A stretch of 64,000 nt of DNA from Akkermansia muciniphila (GCA_947624785.1 CANQLV010000006.1:159264-223263); one strand, 5' to 3'. Positions 38,948 through 48,132 are shown, counted from the stretch's first letter. The notes: generated by a model not told the origin, from the sequence alone. Translations and numbers: made by a program.

Positions 38948-40108
38948 ATGACCAAGCAAATGATTATCGCCGCGGCCTTCGCCGCCTGCTCCGCGTTCGC
39001 TCAGGACGCGCCGCCGCCCCCCGCCCCGGACGCACCTTCCGACGCTCCGGAAATGCAGCCCCCTCCTGAAAGAAGGGGAGGCCCCCGCCACCGCGCCGGA
39101 GGCAGGGACCGCCAGGGCCCAGGTCCGGAACGGGCCAATCTCCAGATGAGGAGAATTGATCCCGGCATCATGATCATCGGGGAAGAACTGGTCATGGCCA
39201 AGTATGACTCCGACAAGGACGGCAAGCTTTCCGACGAGGAAATAGCCGTTCTCCAGGCGGACGTCAAGAAAGCCCAGGAAGCCAAGAAGGCAGCCATCCT
39301 GAAGAAGTTCGACAAGGACGGCGACGGCAAGCTTTCCAAGGAGGAAAGAAAGGCCATGCAGGAAGAATGGCTCAAGGACCATCCGGAAGCCGCCAAGCGC
39401 ATGGAGGAAATGAAGGCCCGCCAGGAAGCCCGCAAGGCTGAAATGCTGAAAAAGTATGACAAGGACGGCGACGGCAAGCTTTCCGACGAGGAAAAGAAAG
39501 CCATGCGGGAGGACTGGGCCAAGGACCATCCGGAAGCCGCCAAGCGCATGGAGGAAATGAAAGGCCGCCAGGAAGCCCACGCTGCCAACATGATCAAGAA
39601 GTTTGACAAGGACGGCGACGGCAAGCTTTCCCCGGAAGAATTGCAGGCTATCCCTCCCCGTCACGGCCAGCCGGGCCCGCATCATGCCGCGCCCGGCGGT
39701 CCCAAGGGACCGGGTGCGCCCAAGATGGATGGACCGCGCCGTCCCGGAGGCCCCAGGGCTGAAGGGCCCCGCGCGCCCAGAGGACCGGAAGGCCGCAGGG
39801 GCGGTGAAGGACGCCGTGGAGACGGTGACCGCGGTCCCCGCGGCAACCGTCCGGACGGTCCCCGTCCCCAGCTTGACCCCAACCGCGCCCCGATCATGGC
39901 GGCCGGCTGGATTCTGATTGAGGAAAAGTATGACGCCGACAAGGACGGCAAGCTGAATGAAGCTGAAATGGCACAGCTCAACGCTGACGCCTCCAAGGCT
40001 CTGGAAGCGCGACGCTCCGCACGCAGGGAAGCCAGGAAGGCAGCCCGCGGCAATAACGACATGCCCCCTCCCCCCGCTCCGGTCCAGGAAGAAGGGGATG
40101 ATGAATAA
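38948..40108 (+). CDS. Secreted EF-hand calcium-binding protein
   Basis: 386 residues from the ATG at 38948, which gives the signal peptide MTKQMIIAAAFAACSAFA|QDA; the frame is open further upstream (38798) without a signal. Five EF-hand loops are visible: DSDKDGKLSDEE, three DKDGDGKLS.EE and DADKDGKLNEAE. Two 49-residue units (EF loop plus a charged helix DHPEAAKRMEEMK) are nearly identical at DNA level (39310-39456 and 39457-39603). A Pro/Gly/Arg-rich low-complexity stretch separates loops four and five. Periplasmic or outer-surface calcium binding is likely. Confidence 0.85.
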   Translation: MTKQMIIAAAFAACSAFAQDAPPPPAPDAPSDAPEMQPPPERRGGPRHRAGGRDRQGPGPERANLQMRRIDPGIMIIGEELVMAKYDSDKDGKLSDEEIAVLQADVKKAQEAKKAAILKKFDKDGDGKLSKEERKAMQEEWLKDHPEAAKRMEEMKARQEARKAEMLKKYDKDGDGKLSDEEKKAMREDWAKDHPEAAKRMEEMKGRQEAHAANMIKKFDKDGDGKLSPEELQAIPPRHGQPGPHHAAPGGPKGPGAPKMDGPRRPGGPRAEGPRAPRGPEGRRGGEGRRGDGDRGPRGNRPDGPRPQLDPNRAPIMAAGWILIEEKYDADKDGKLNEAEMAQLNADASKALEARRSARREARKAARGNNDMPPPPAPVQEEGDDE

Positions 40109-40147
40109 GTTCACCCGCAGAAACGCATAGCAGAAACAGAGAGACGG

Positions 40148-40178
40148 CCCCGTCTGCCTTACGGCAGGCGGGGTTTTT
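40148..40178 (+). terminator. Terminator after the EF-hand gene
   Basis: Stem CCCCGTCTGCC / GGCAGGCGGGG with one G-T pair, loop TTAC, then TTTTT. Confidence 0.9.
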
Positions 40179-40195
40179 CTTATCAGGGAAAAGGA

Positions 40196-40285
40196 ATTAG
40201 GGGTTATAGGAATCATAGGGAACTTTAGGAATTATAGGAATTATAGGAATTCCCATAATCACCCCTATCACCCCTATCACCCAGC
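40196..40285. repeat. 9-bp tandem repeats forming an imperfect inverted array
   Basis: AGGAATTAT occurs in tandem, meets a central GGAATTCC, then continues as CACCCCTAT units. The left half is purine-rich (GGGTTATAGG) and the right half its rough complement (CCTATCACCC), so the whole can fold as a long imperfect hairpin. It lies between two terminators, with no coding potential. Confidence 0.8.
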
Positions 40286-40333
40286 AAACTCTCGGACTTA
40301 CTCAATCCTTCCCCTTCCTTCCACCAAGAAACA

Positions 40334-40364
40334 GACCGGGGGAGGCATGCCGCCTCCCCCGGTC
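40334..40364 (-). terminator. Hairpin after secDF, probable terminator
   Basis: A perfect 13-bp GC-rich stem (GACCGGGGGAGGC / GCCTCCCCCGGTC), 30 bp after the secDF stop. The U tract is weak (TGTTTCTT). Confidence 0.6.
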
Positions 40365-40394
40365 AGACTTGACAAATCAATTTCCTGCCGTGTC

Positions 40395-42827
40395 TCAGGC
40401 TCCGGCCTTCATAGCCTGCTTGACTTCCTCATGCAGCCCATGCTTCCGGGAAAAGAGGAGGGCCGCCGGAGAGGCGATGAAGATGGAGGAGTACGTGCCG
40501 ATCAGGATACCTGCGGAAATTGTCCAGGCGAAGTCTTCCATGGAAGGGCCGCCGAAGAAGTACAGGCACACCAGAACGGCCAGCGTGGAAAGAGAGGTCA
40601 GGATGGTACGGGAAAGCGTCTGGTTGATGGCTTCATTCATGATTTGGGACGCGCTTTCATTCGGGTCCGAGAAGCGGAGGAATTCGCGAATGCGGTCAAA
40701 TACGATGATTTTATCATTGATGGAATAGCCGGCTACCGTCAGCAGCGCGCCGATGTGGATGACGTTCAGCTCCGTGCCGCTGATGATCACCAGCCCCAGC
40801 ACCAGCAGGACGTCATGCGTCAGGGCGATGACCGCACCGATGGCGAAGGTCCATTCAAACCGCACCGTCAGGTAAATCATGATGCCCAGAATACCGAAGA
40901 AGAGGGCCCAGGCGGAAGTGATGAGCGTATCGTACCCCATGGATTGCCCGATGGTTTCCTCGCTGAACGGAGCGTTGTCCAGCACAGGGAACGCCTTGTC
41001 CAGGGCCGTGGTGATGGCCGTCTTGTCCTGGGCGTTGTCGGAGAAGTTGATCAGGATGTTCACCTTGCTGCTGTCCGTGGATTCCGCCACTTCCTGCACG
41101 GTGGCCTTCTGGGTCAGGGCCAGCTTGTTCACGACGCCCTCCACTTCCCTGAAGGAGATGTCTCCCTTGTTGACCAGGTAGGAGATGGAGGAACCGCCCG
41201 TAAAGTCCATGCCCAGGCAATCCTTGCCCTTCATGGTCCCCGCCACGATGCAGATGAGCAGCAGAATGGCGGACAGGGAGCAGGACCAGACCTTCTGGCC
41301 CATGAAGTTGATGTTGCTCTTCTTTTTGAAGAGGTTCAGGAATTTGAGGTCCTTCATCATGCCGATGGTATCCGCCCAGTAGAAGAGGACGCGGGTGACG
41401 AGAATCGCCCCGATCATGGAGGTGATGACGCCCACCGTCAGCGTAACGGCAAAGCCCTTGATGGTGCCGGTGGCCATCCAGTACAGGATGACGGCGGTGA
41501 TGAGGGAGGTGATGTTGGAGTCAAAGATGGCGGAGAAGGCCTTGTCAAAGGAGTTGCGGATAGCCACGCGGAAGGGGCGCCCCATTTCCTTTTCTTCCCG
41601 CAGGCGCTCGTAAATCAGCACGTTCGCATCCACCGCCACGCCCAGGGTCAGCACGATACCGGCAATACCCGGCAGCGTCAGCTCAAACCCGAAAATGGAC
41701 ATGGCCCCCAGAAGAAGCAGGGCATTGATCGTCAGGCCCATGATAGCCACCAGACCGGCAAAGCGGTAGTAGATGATCATCATGATGAAGCAGAGGATCA
41801 GCCCCGTGATGCCCGCGTATTCCCCCTGAAGGAGGGCCGTATGGCCCAGGGAGGCGGAGATTTCACTGGCGGATTCAAAGTTGAGCTTGTTGGTCAGGGG
41901 GTTGGAAAGCACCTTCGTCAGGGCTTCCGCCTCGCCGGGAGCATCCAGTCCGCTGATTTCAAAGCTTTTTGAAAGGATGGCCTGAACCGTGGGCGCGCTC
42001 TTGACCACGTCATCCAGCACAATGGCCATGCGGTCGTGGCCCAGCTGCATGCGGGAAGTCAGGTTGTACATCTTGTCCGCCCCCTCGTTGCTCAGGGTGA
42101 CGTTGACATGGCCGGGACGGGCCAGGTCCACCCCGGCGCGCACAATGTCCTTGCCCGTCAGGGATTCACGTTTTTCCAGAAAGATTTTTTCCGTGACGTC
42201 CTCGTTTTTGCCGTTCTTGAAGGTGTATTCATACATCCTGTAGCCGGGAACGCGGATGCGGCCTTCCGCCACCAGTTCATTGTTGCGCGGATGGACGGGG
42301 AGAATCTGCAGCTTGGCCACCTTGGTCAGGATAGCCTTGGTTTCCTCACGCTTGGCAGGGTCCGCGGCGGGAATCTGCACTTCAATGAGGTTCAGGTCAT
42401 CCTTTTTCTTCGGGCGGATGATGACGTCATTGGCTCCGGTGCTGTTGAGTCGTTCCGTGAGGATCACGCACGCCTGCTCCATGGCCTGGTCCGTCAGCGG
42501 AATGGGCTTGCCGTCGTCCCCGATGTTCGGTTCCACGCTCAGCGTGAAGGAGACGCCCCCGGCAATGTCAATGCCGTATTTCAAACCCTGCTGGAAGAGG
42601 GAGAACAGGGAAAAGGAGGCGATGCCGATGATGAAGATCGTGCCGGCGTTGCGCTTGACCTTGTCCTGGTCGGACCCCAGGTACCAGAAAAACACACCCA
42701 GCAATACCAGACCGCCAATGAAAATGAAGAGAGGGTTGTTGAAGAGATCGTAAATAAAAGCGAGAGGAGCGGACATTCCGCCAGCCGCGGGTAGAGTATC
42801 GGCAGATGCCAGGAGATTCATAGACAT
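40395..42827 (-). CDS. secDF: Fused protein translocase subunits SecD and SecF
   Basis: 810 residues from the ATG at 42827; an ATG 11 codons upstream (42860) is also open, and 42821 is possible. SecD half: GIDIAGGVSFTL, the P1 periplasmic domain, GLDAPGEAEALTKVL, then six helices with GIAGIVLTLGVAVDANVLIYERLREE. SecF half from about residue 520: LGMDFTGGSSISY, AIGAVIALTHDVLLVLG and GYSINDKIIVFDRIRE. SecDF uses the proton or sodium gradient to pull proteins through SecYEG; a sodium-driven form would fit with the pyrophosphatase pump in this genome. Confidence 0.96.
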   Translation of the reverse strand: MSMNLLASADTLPAAGGMSAPLAFIYDLFNNPLFIFIGGLVLLGVFFWYLGSDQDKVKRNAGTIFIIGIASFSLFSLFQQGLKYGIDIAGGVSFTLSVEPNIGDDGKPIPLTDQAMEQACVILTERLNSTGANDVIIRPKKKDDLNLIEVQIPAADPAKREETKAILTKVAKLQILPVHPRNNELVAEGRIRVPGYRMYEYTFKNGKNEDVTEKIFLEKRESLTGKDIVRAGVDLARPGHVNVTLSNEGADKMYNLTSRMQLGHDRMAIVLDDVVKSAPTVQAILSKSFEISGLDAPGEAEALTKVLSNPLTNKLNFESASEISASLGHTALLQGEYAGITGLILCFIMMIIYYRFAGLVAIMGLTINALLLLGAMSIFGFELTLPGIAGIVLTLGVAVDANVLIYERLREEKEMGRPFRVAIRNSFDKAFSAIFDSNITSLITAVILYWMATGTIKGFAVTLTVGVITSMIGAILVTRVLFYWADTIGMMKDLKFLNLFKKKSNINFMGQKVWSCSLSAILLLICIVAGTMKGKDCLGMDFTGGSSISYLVNKGDISFREVEGVVNKLALTQKATVQEVAESTDSSKVNILINFSDNAQDKTAITTALDKAFPVLDNAPFSEETIGQSMGYDTLITSAWALFFGILGIMIYLTVRFEWTFAIGAVIALTHDVLLVLGLVIISGTELNVIHIGALLTVAGYSINDKIIVFDRIREFLRFSDPNESASQIMNEAINQTLSRTILTSLSTLAVLVCLYFFGGPSMEDFAWTISAGILIGTYSSIFIASPAALLFSRKHGLHEEVKQAMKAGA

Positions 42828-42970
42828 TTCAATCCGGATTGGGTGTGAGTAATACGGCAAGGGATTGTGGAGAAATTTGCCAGCAGGTCAAGCCTTCTGT
42901 GCGTGTACCCGTTAAGAGGAAGCCACCCCCTGCGGACCGCCGGAAAACGAGCTCCGCCGCGGGCATGAAA

Positions 42971-42998
42971 AACCCGGTTTCCCTGCGGAAACCGGGTT
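42971..42998 (-). terminator. Terminator after the polysaccharide deacetylase gene
   Basis: Perfect 12-bp stem AACCCGGTTTCC / GGAAACCGGGTT with a 4-nt loop and a T run on the minus strand. Confidence 0.9.
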
Positions 42999-43031
42999 GA
43001 AAGAAGAATGGAAAATGGGAATCGCCGGAGA

Positions 43032-43994
43032 TTACATGCCTGCCACCGTTTCCACGGGAACGGGCGCGGGCGCCACGGGAGTGACGATCACGGGAGCGGA
43101 AAAGGGGGAGGAATCCGGAATGGAGGGGGAAGCGGGCATGGAAGGAGCATGGCCGGCGGCGGCGCGGCCGCGCCGGATGAGCTCGGAAACGGTCACCAGC
43201 TCATAACCGCGGTTTTTCAGCCCTTTCACAATGGCGTCTACAGCCGCCACCGTGGAGGCGTGGATGTCATGCACCAGGATAATGGAGCCGGGCTTGGCGC
43301 CGTTCACGGCGCGGGCGGCCACCACGGAGGAGCCGGGCTTGCGCCAGTCATTCGTGTCCACGTCCCACATGATGGTGGTGAAGCCGAAGCGCTGGCGGGC
43401 CCAGGAAGCCACGCCGGCGTTCGTGTAGCCGCCGGGGGGGCGCATGACCACGGGAACAATGCCGCAGGCGTTGCGGATGGCTTCATTGGTGCTCTGAAGC
43501 TGGGATTCCGCCTTTTCGCGGGATACCTTGCTCAGGTAGGCGTGGTTCCACGTATGGTTGCCCACTTCATGGCCTTCACTGACCATGCGGCGCACCACCT
43601 GGGGATGAGCTTTCACGTTGCAGCCCTGCATGAAGAAGGTTCCCTTGACATTGTTGTCCCGCAGGATGTCCAGCACCCTGGGGGTCAGCGTCCCGTGGGG
43701 ACCGTCGTCAAAGGTGAGGGCCACCACCTTGTCCGGCACGGCCACGCGGCTGACCGTCACTCCAGGAATGCGGGGAGAAAGCGGGGTGTTATTGTAGGAC
43801 GGGCTCACGGACGGCACCGGCACGGACTTGGGGGGCAGCTTTACGGCGGGGCGGTCCGGCTTCTTCCCGGGAGCGGTGACGGGGGAAAAGGAGGTCTTCA
43901 CCGAAGCGCCGGATTCCACCGGCTGCTCCTGATGCTGGGAACAGGCGGCCAGTCCGAGCGCCAGGGCACATGCGAGGAATAAACGTTTCTTCAT
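43032..43994 (-). CDS. Polysaccharide deacetylase (NodB/CE4) lipoprotein
   Basis: 320 residues from the ATG at 43994: MKKRLFLACALALGLAAC|SQ is a lipoprotein signal with Cys18 in the lipobox. A Pro/Ser linker leads to the NodB domain (about 85-285): ALTFDDGPHG (motif 1), GHEVGNHTWNH (zinc His pair), RPPGGYTNAG, MWDVDTNDW and IILVHDIH. All metal and catalytic residues are intact. It should de-N-acetylate peptidoglycan or a host/bacterial glycan in the envelope. The C-terminal tail is Pro/Val/Ala-rich. Confidence 0.9.
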   Translation of the reverse strand: MKKRLFLACALALGLAACSQHQEQPVESGASVKTSFSPVTAPGKKPDRPAVKLPPKSVPVPSVSPSYNNTPLSPRIPGVTVSRVAVPDKVVALTFDDGPHGTLTPRVLDILRDNNVKGTFFMQGCNVKAHPQVVRRMVSEGHEVGNHTWNHAYLSKVSREKAESQLQSTNEAIRNACGIVPVVMRPPGGYTNAGVASWARQRFGFTTIMWDVDTNDWRKPGSSVVAARAVNGAKPGSIILVHDIHASTVAAVDAIVKGLKNRGYELVTVSELIRRGRAAAGHAPSMPASPSIPDSSPFSAPVIVTPVAPAPVPVETVAGM

Positions 43995-44119
43995 AACAGG
44001 TTTTTGGAGGATGTACGCCCATCCCGCCTTCTTGTCACGTCCTAAATCATCCATCCGTGCGGCATGAAAAAGAAGGAGGCTTCCCTCCCTGGAAAGGGTG
44101 CCGCGGGAACGGCGGGGGA

Positions 44120-44848
44120 TTATTCCGGACTGTCCATGTCGATATAGCTGACGGATACCGTTCTGCGGGGATTGGAGGGGTCCCGAACCTCCACTTTCAT
44201 CCGTTTGAAAAACCAGGAGCCGTCCTTCAGCTTCATCACGGAATCAATCATGAACCTTTTAGCCAGTTCCCCGCGGCCGTCAATGCCGTCCACCTGCCAC
44301 ATGGCGCCGTTTTCCTTGTCAATCCAGACGCGCACCCAGGCATACTGCCCGACCTTGGGATTCGGGTTCGGAATCTGGACAATCCAGCAGTCCCGGCCCT
44401 TCACCGTGCTCGCCGCGTCGTCCCGGACGATTTTGGCCTGGGGCCAGTACAGGTAGCGCATGGAGAGGTCCTCATACGTCACGTCCGTCCCCGCGATGGG
44501 CACCGCGTACTGGGCGACCGGCAGAACGCCTGCTTTCCCGTCCTTCCAGGAAAGGATTTCCTGGCCGCGGTCCTTGAACTTCAGGTCAAACCTGTTCCAG
44601 ACATTGTCCAACTGGTACTGGAAGGCAATGAGGTTGCCGCGCAGGCTCATGGAAAAGGGTACCTTCACGCTGCGCTTGCGTATCTGCCCCTTGATGTCCT
44701 TGTTCTCCTGGAGGGTCGCCCCCTGGCGCACCCTTTTCAACAGTTGCCCGGCATCCGGGGCGGCCTGGGAAAATGAAGGAGCCAGGGAAAGGACCATGGC
44801 GGCCATCCCCGCGAAAAAAGTGGAAAGCAAAGAATATCTGCGCAGCAT
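44120..44848 (-). CDS. LolA-like outer-membrane lipoprotein-sorting family protein
   Basis: 242 residues with signal peptide ending SFSQA|APD. The rest is an all-beta domain with no catalytic residues, including FQYQLDNVWNRFDL, SMRYLYWPQAKIVRDD, VRVWIDKENGAMWQVDG and KLKDGSWFFKRMKVEVRD. This pattern is seen in the LolA/LolB-like and MucB-like periplasmic proteins annotated as outer membrane lipoprotein-sorting proteins. Lipid binding is inferred only. Confidence 0.65.
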   Translation of the reverse strand: MLRRYSLLSTFFAGMAAMVLSLAPSFSQAAPDAGQLLKRVRQGATLQENKDIKGQIRKRSVKVPFSMSLRGNLIAFQYQLDNVWNRFDLKFKDRGQEILSWKDGKAGVLPVAQYAVPIAGTDVTYEDLSMRYLYWPQAKIVRDDAASTVKGRDCWIVQIPNPNPKVGQYAWVRVWIDKENGAMWQVDGIDGRGELAKRFMIDSVMKLKDGSWFFKRMKVEVRDPSNPRRTVSVSYIDMDSPE

Positions 44849-44993
44849 GAATTGCTCATATCACTCCGGAAACGCGGAAAAAAACCTTTTCTCAGTCACC
44901 GGGCGGCGTCCGTGACATTTTGCGCCAGATTTTGCTCGACTAGGTAATACAAAACGACAAGATGTGCCCAACGACATCTATTGATCCATCATT

Positions 44994-45683
44994 ATGGAAA
45001 CGCCTGCATTCTTGAAGCCCATCCAGTCCTACCCTGGGGAAATCGTCCAGTTTATTGAAAGAATCCCGGGGGTGGACGTAACCGGAGACCGCGAAACCGT
45101 GCTGGAACGGCTGGAACCGTACCACAAGGCGGAAGTGGAAGCCCTGGGCTGGCGGTGGAAGGACCTGCGCCGCGCCGAACAGGTGCACGGCACCAGGGCT
45201 GCCCTGGTGGGAGACATCGGCTCCAATTATCCCGTGGAAGGCGTGGACAGCCTGATCTGCTCCGGAGTTTCCGACTGCGTGCTTGCCATTTACGTGGCGG
45301 ACTGCGCCGCCGTCTGGCTGTACGACAAGGAACACTGCCACCGTTCCCTGATCCATTCGGGCAAGGCGGGGACCGCCGGCAACATCGTGTCCAACACCAT
45401 CAAGTCCATGAAGAAATGTTTGGGGGTGGACCCGGCCAACCTGATCGCCGTCATCTCCCCCTGCATCCGTCCTCCCCATTATGAGGAAGACATTCCCACG
45501 GCCATCAAGGCTCAGCTCGTTGAGGAAGGAGTGCCGGAAGACCAGATTCACGATTCAGGGCTGGACACGGCGGCGGATACCAAGCGCTTCTATTCCTACC
45601 GCGTGGAGAAGGGGCAGACGGGCCGCATGCTGGCCCTCTTCGGCCCGGACCACGCCACCCGCCCGCACCCGATCATTCTTTAA
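44994..45683 (+). CDS. pgeF: PgeF/YfiH-family (laccase-domain) protein
   Basis: 229 residues. Family features: RAEQVHGTRAALV, VADCAAVWL, HSGKAGTAGNIV and SPCIRPPHYE. The metal-binding His-Cys-His set is present in EQVHG, ADCAA and IHSGK. Family members correct wrongly built peptidoglycan precursors (remove L-Ser in place of L-Ala) or act as purine nucleosidases. The usual CIGPCCYEV is changed to CIRPPHYEE here. Transcribed alone, ending in a strong terminator. Confidence 0.75.
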   Translation: METPAFLKPIQSYPGEIVQFIERIPGVDVTGDRETVLERLEPYHKAEVEALGWRWKDLRRAEQVHGTRAALVGDIGSNYPVEGVDSLICSGVSDCVLAIYVADCAAVWLYDKEHCHRSLIHSGKAGTAGNIVSNTIKSMKKCLGVDPANLIAVISPCIRPPHYEEDIPTAIKAQLVEEGVPEDQIHDSGLDTAADTKRFYSYRVEKGQTGRMLALFGPDHATRPHPIIL

Positions 45684-45718
45684 CGGCGGAAAGGCAGCGC
45701 CTTTCATTCCTTTTACCA

Positions 45719-45751
45719 GCGCATCACGGTTCCGCCGTGGTGCGCTTTTTT
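45719..45751 (+). terminator. Terminator after pgeF
   Basis: Stem GCGCATCACGG / CCGTGGTGCGC (one T-G pair), loop TTCCG, then TTTTTT. Confidence 0.9.
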
Positions 45752-45907
45752 CTCAGGTGGCCCATACCCGTTGGCGCTGGACGGGACCGGCCCGCAATCC
45801 CGCAAGGGACATGGCCGCATCCCATCGCGGCAGGACCGTTCCGGTTATTCCGGACCCGATAATCCGAGTTGCCGTTCCCGCATTCAAACATCATTACATT
45901 TGCAATC

Positions 45908-46828
45908 ATGGCAGTAACAATCAGCGACAATTATCAGGTAAAATACACCAGGAAATGGGGCACCCTGCTCCAGCAGCACGCTTCCCGCCTGGACAAGTAC
46001 GTCAGCGTCATGCGCGACTTGAGCGGCAAGGTGGTCTTTCTGGACCAATTCGGCGTTCTGGACTTCACGGAAAAAACCACCCGCGTGGGCCAGACCGTTC
46101 TGAACGAGGCGCCCACCACGCGCCGTTCCATGCGCCCGCGCACCTTCACCAAGGCCATCGGCTACGACGAATTCGACGCCACCCGCCTGGGCGACATGGA
46201 CCTTCCCGTCAGCAAGACGATTGAAGGACTCCAGGCCGCCGCCGGGCGCCGCATGGACGACGTGATGATCTCCGCCTTCCTGGACACGAACTACGTGGGA
46301 GAAGACGGCATGACCGCCGTTCCGTTCAAGGAAAGCCAGCAGATCGCCGTGGACCATGTGGACAGCGGCACCAAGGCCGCCAGCAACCTCACGGTGGCCA
46401 AGCTGCGCGCGGCCCTCCAGCTCTTTGAGGAGAACGAGGCATGGAACCAGGACGCCCCGCAGTTCGGCGACCAGCTCGTCATTGCGGTGACCAGCTCCCA
46501 GATCATGAGCCTGCTGCGGGAAACGGAGGTCAGCAGTTATGACTTCAACAACGTGAAGGCGCTGGTGGAAGGTAAGATAGACACCTTCATGGGCTTCAAG
46601 TTCATCCGCACCCAGCGGCTTCCGAAGGCGGAGGACGGCACCCGTTCCTGCCTGGCCTGGGTGAAGAGCAAGGCCCAGTTCGGCATCTGGAACGATTTCA
46701 AGGTGAAGCTTTCCGTGCGCGACGACATGGAGGAAGCCCTCCAGATCCGCGCCAAGTTCGCCTGCGGCGCCACCCGTCTCCAGGAAGAAGGCTTCGTCAA
46801 AATCCTGTGCGACGAAGGGGCCAGCTAA
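45908..46828 (+). CDS. Phage major capsid protein homologue, isolated in the chromosome
   Basis: 306 residues from the ATG at 45908 (MAVTISDNYQVKYTRKWGTL). It reads as a phage capsid protein of the type found in tailed phages (Phage_capsid_2-like): KVVFLDQFGVLDFTEKTTR near the N-terminus, APTTRRSMRPRTFTKAIGYD, AAGRRMDDVMISAFLDTNYVG, then LTVAKLRAALQLFEENEAW, SSQIMSLLRETEVSSYDFN, VKALVEGKIDTFMGFKFIR and WVKSKAQFGIWNDFKVKLSV. Length and all blocks are complete, with no stop or frameshift. No terminase, portal, protease, scaffold or tail gene is near, and the gene lies alone between two strong terminators. Base composition matches the neighbours. It could be a domesticated capsid shell or the last intact gene of a lost prophage. 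Confidence 0.8.
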   Translation: MAVTISDNYQVKYTRKWGTLLQQHASRLDKYVSVMRDLSGKVVFLDQFGVLDFTEKTTRVGQTVLNEAPTTRRSMRPRTFTKAIGYDEFDATRLGDMDLPVSKTIEGLQAAAGRRMDDVMISAFLDTNYVGEDGMTAVPFKESQQIAVDHVDSGTKAASNLTVAKLRAALQLFEENEAWNQDAPQFGDQLVIAVTSSQIMSLLRETEVSSYDFNNVKALVEGKIDTFMGFKFIRTQRLPKAEDGTRSCLAWVKSKAQFGIWNDFKVKLSVRDDMEEALQIRAKFACGATRLQEEGFVKILCDEGAS

Positions 46829-46848
46829 TCCCCTCAAAACAACAAACC

Positions 46849-46906
46849 CCTCCCCTCATCCGTGAGGGGAGGCGCCCCGGACCGCAAAACGGTCCGGGGC
46901 TTTTTT
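46849..46906 (+). terminator. Tandem terminator hairpins after the capsid-like gene
   Basis: First stem CCTCCCCTCA / TGAGGGGAGG; second stem GCCCCGGACCG / CGGTCCGGGGC with loop CAAAA and TTTTTT after it. Two hairpins in a row give a strong stop. Confidence 0.9.
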
Positions 46907-47023
46907 ACCGGAGCATAGACCAGCGGCCATGCTTCCAACACCCAGCGCGGGCCAATAAAAGAATGTCTGAGCATTCCTGAAACGGAAATTTGACTTTACC
47001 GGCATACCGGATACATTGGCCGG

Positions 47024-47938
47024 ATGAATTGGAAGCACTTTTACATGGTCTTCTGCATGCTCCTGCTGGCGACCTGCGCCACGGCACGGGGGGAGAAGAC
47101 GCGCATTCTGATCGTGGACGGCTTCTCCAACCACGACTGGCAGCGTACTACCGCCTGCCTCAAGATCCTGCTGGAAAATGAAGGGAGCTATTCCGTGGAT
47201 GTCAGCACCTTCCCGGCGAATGCCCCGGCGGCGGAACGGGAGGCCTGGAACCCGGATTTCAAAAACTATGACGTCGTCATCCAGAACACCAACGGCGGAA
47301 CGGAAGGCCCCGAATGGAGCGCCGTGGCAAAAAAGAGCCTGGAACAATACCTCATGGAAGGGGGAGGCATGCTAGCCTTCCATTCCGCCAACAACGCCTT
47401 CCCCCGGTGGCCGGAATACAACCGGATGATCGGACTGGGATGGAGGCCCAAGGATTACGGGATATCCCTGGTCGTCACGGATGATGAAACCATTCTCCGG
47501 CTGCCTCCGGGTGAAGGCGGCCACACCTCCCACGGAAACCGCATAGATGCGCTGGTGACGCGCATGGGAGACCACCCCATCCATGCAGGATTGCCGCGCC
47601 GGTGGAAAACCGCTGACATTGAGGTATACCGCTACGTCCGCGGTCCGGCGGAACACGTCCAGGTGCTTTCCTATGCACGGGACCCGCTTACGGGCCTCAA
47701 CTTTCCGGTGGAGTGGACGGTCCAATATGGAAAAGGGAGGGTATACACCTCCACCCTGGGCCATGTCTGGCCCGGAGATCCCAACCTGAAAGGAATTCAG
47801 TGCGCCGCCTTCCAGACCCTGCTGTTCCGGTCTCTGGACTGGCTGGCGGGAAAAACGGTCCGCAGCTCCGTCCCCGGAGACTTTCCGGCCCCGGAAAAAC
47901 CATCCCTGCGCCTGCTGCCCGGTCTCTCCGGCAACTGA
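47024..47938 (+). CDS. Secreted ThuA-domain protein
   Basis: 304 residues. Signal peptide MNWKHFYMVFCMLLLATCATA|RG. The ThuA-like glutamine-amidotransferase fold is visible: TRILIVDGFSNHDWQRTTAC, VVIQNTNGG, YLMEGGGMLAFHSANNAFP, and HPIHAGLP, with YGKGRVYTSTLGHVWPGD near the C-terminus. No obvious nucleophile Cys in the elbow position (AFHSAN), as is usual for ThuA. Function in sugar metabolism is inferred for the family; no sugar gene is adjacent. Confidence 0.8.
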   Translation: MNWKHFYMVFCMLLLATCATARGEKTRILIVDGFSNHDWQRTTACLKILLENEGSYSVDVSTFPANAPAAEREAWNPDFKNYDVVIQNTNGGTEGPEWSAVAKKSLEQYLMEGGGMLAFHSANNAFPRWPEYNRMIGLGWRPKDYGISLVVTDDETILRLPPGEGGHTSHGNRIDALVTRMGDHPIHAGLPRRWKTADIEVYRYVRGPAEHVQVLSYARDPLTGLNFPVEWTVQYGKGRVYTSTLGHVWPGDPNLKGIQCAAFQTLLFRSLDWLAGKTVRSSVPGDFPAPEKPSLRLLPGLSGN

Positions 47939-48132
47939 CTTCCCCCTGAACAGGGAAGGACGGCTGCGGCGCCATGCGCCTTTCCGTTCGCTACCGTATC
48001 CGGAGCGTGCGCACGGACCCGAGGAAGAAGAGAAATACTCCCTGGAAAAACTGACATTTTCCGTGCCGCAAAATAGGGTAATGTCATCAATAGAAGATTG
48101 ACCTTCCTTTCTTTGCTGGGATAGTAGGATGT

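Noticed and set aside
40196..40285. CRISPR or transposon end
   Set aside because: Short tandem units without spacers; no transposase or target duplication nearby.
45908..46828. Encapsulin (linocin-type) as identity of the capsid-like protein
   Set aside because: The sequence blocks fit phage capsids better than the linocin/encapsulin pattern, and no cargo gene (ferritin-like, peroxidase) is adjacent.
45884..46837. Minus-strand ORF of 317 codons
   Set aside because: Antisense to the capsid-like gene; no recognisable domain.
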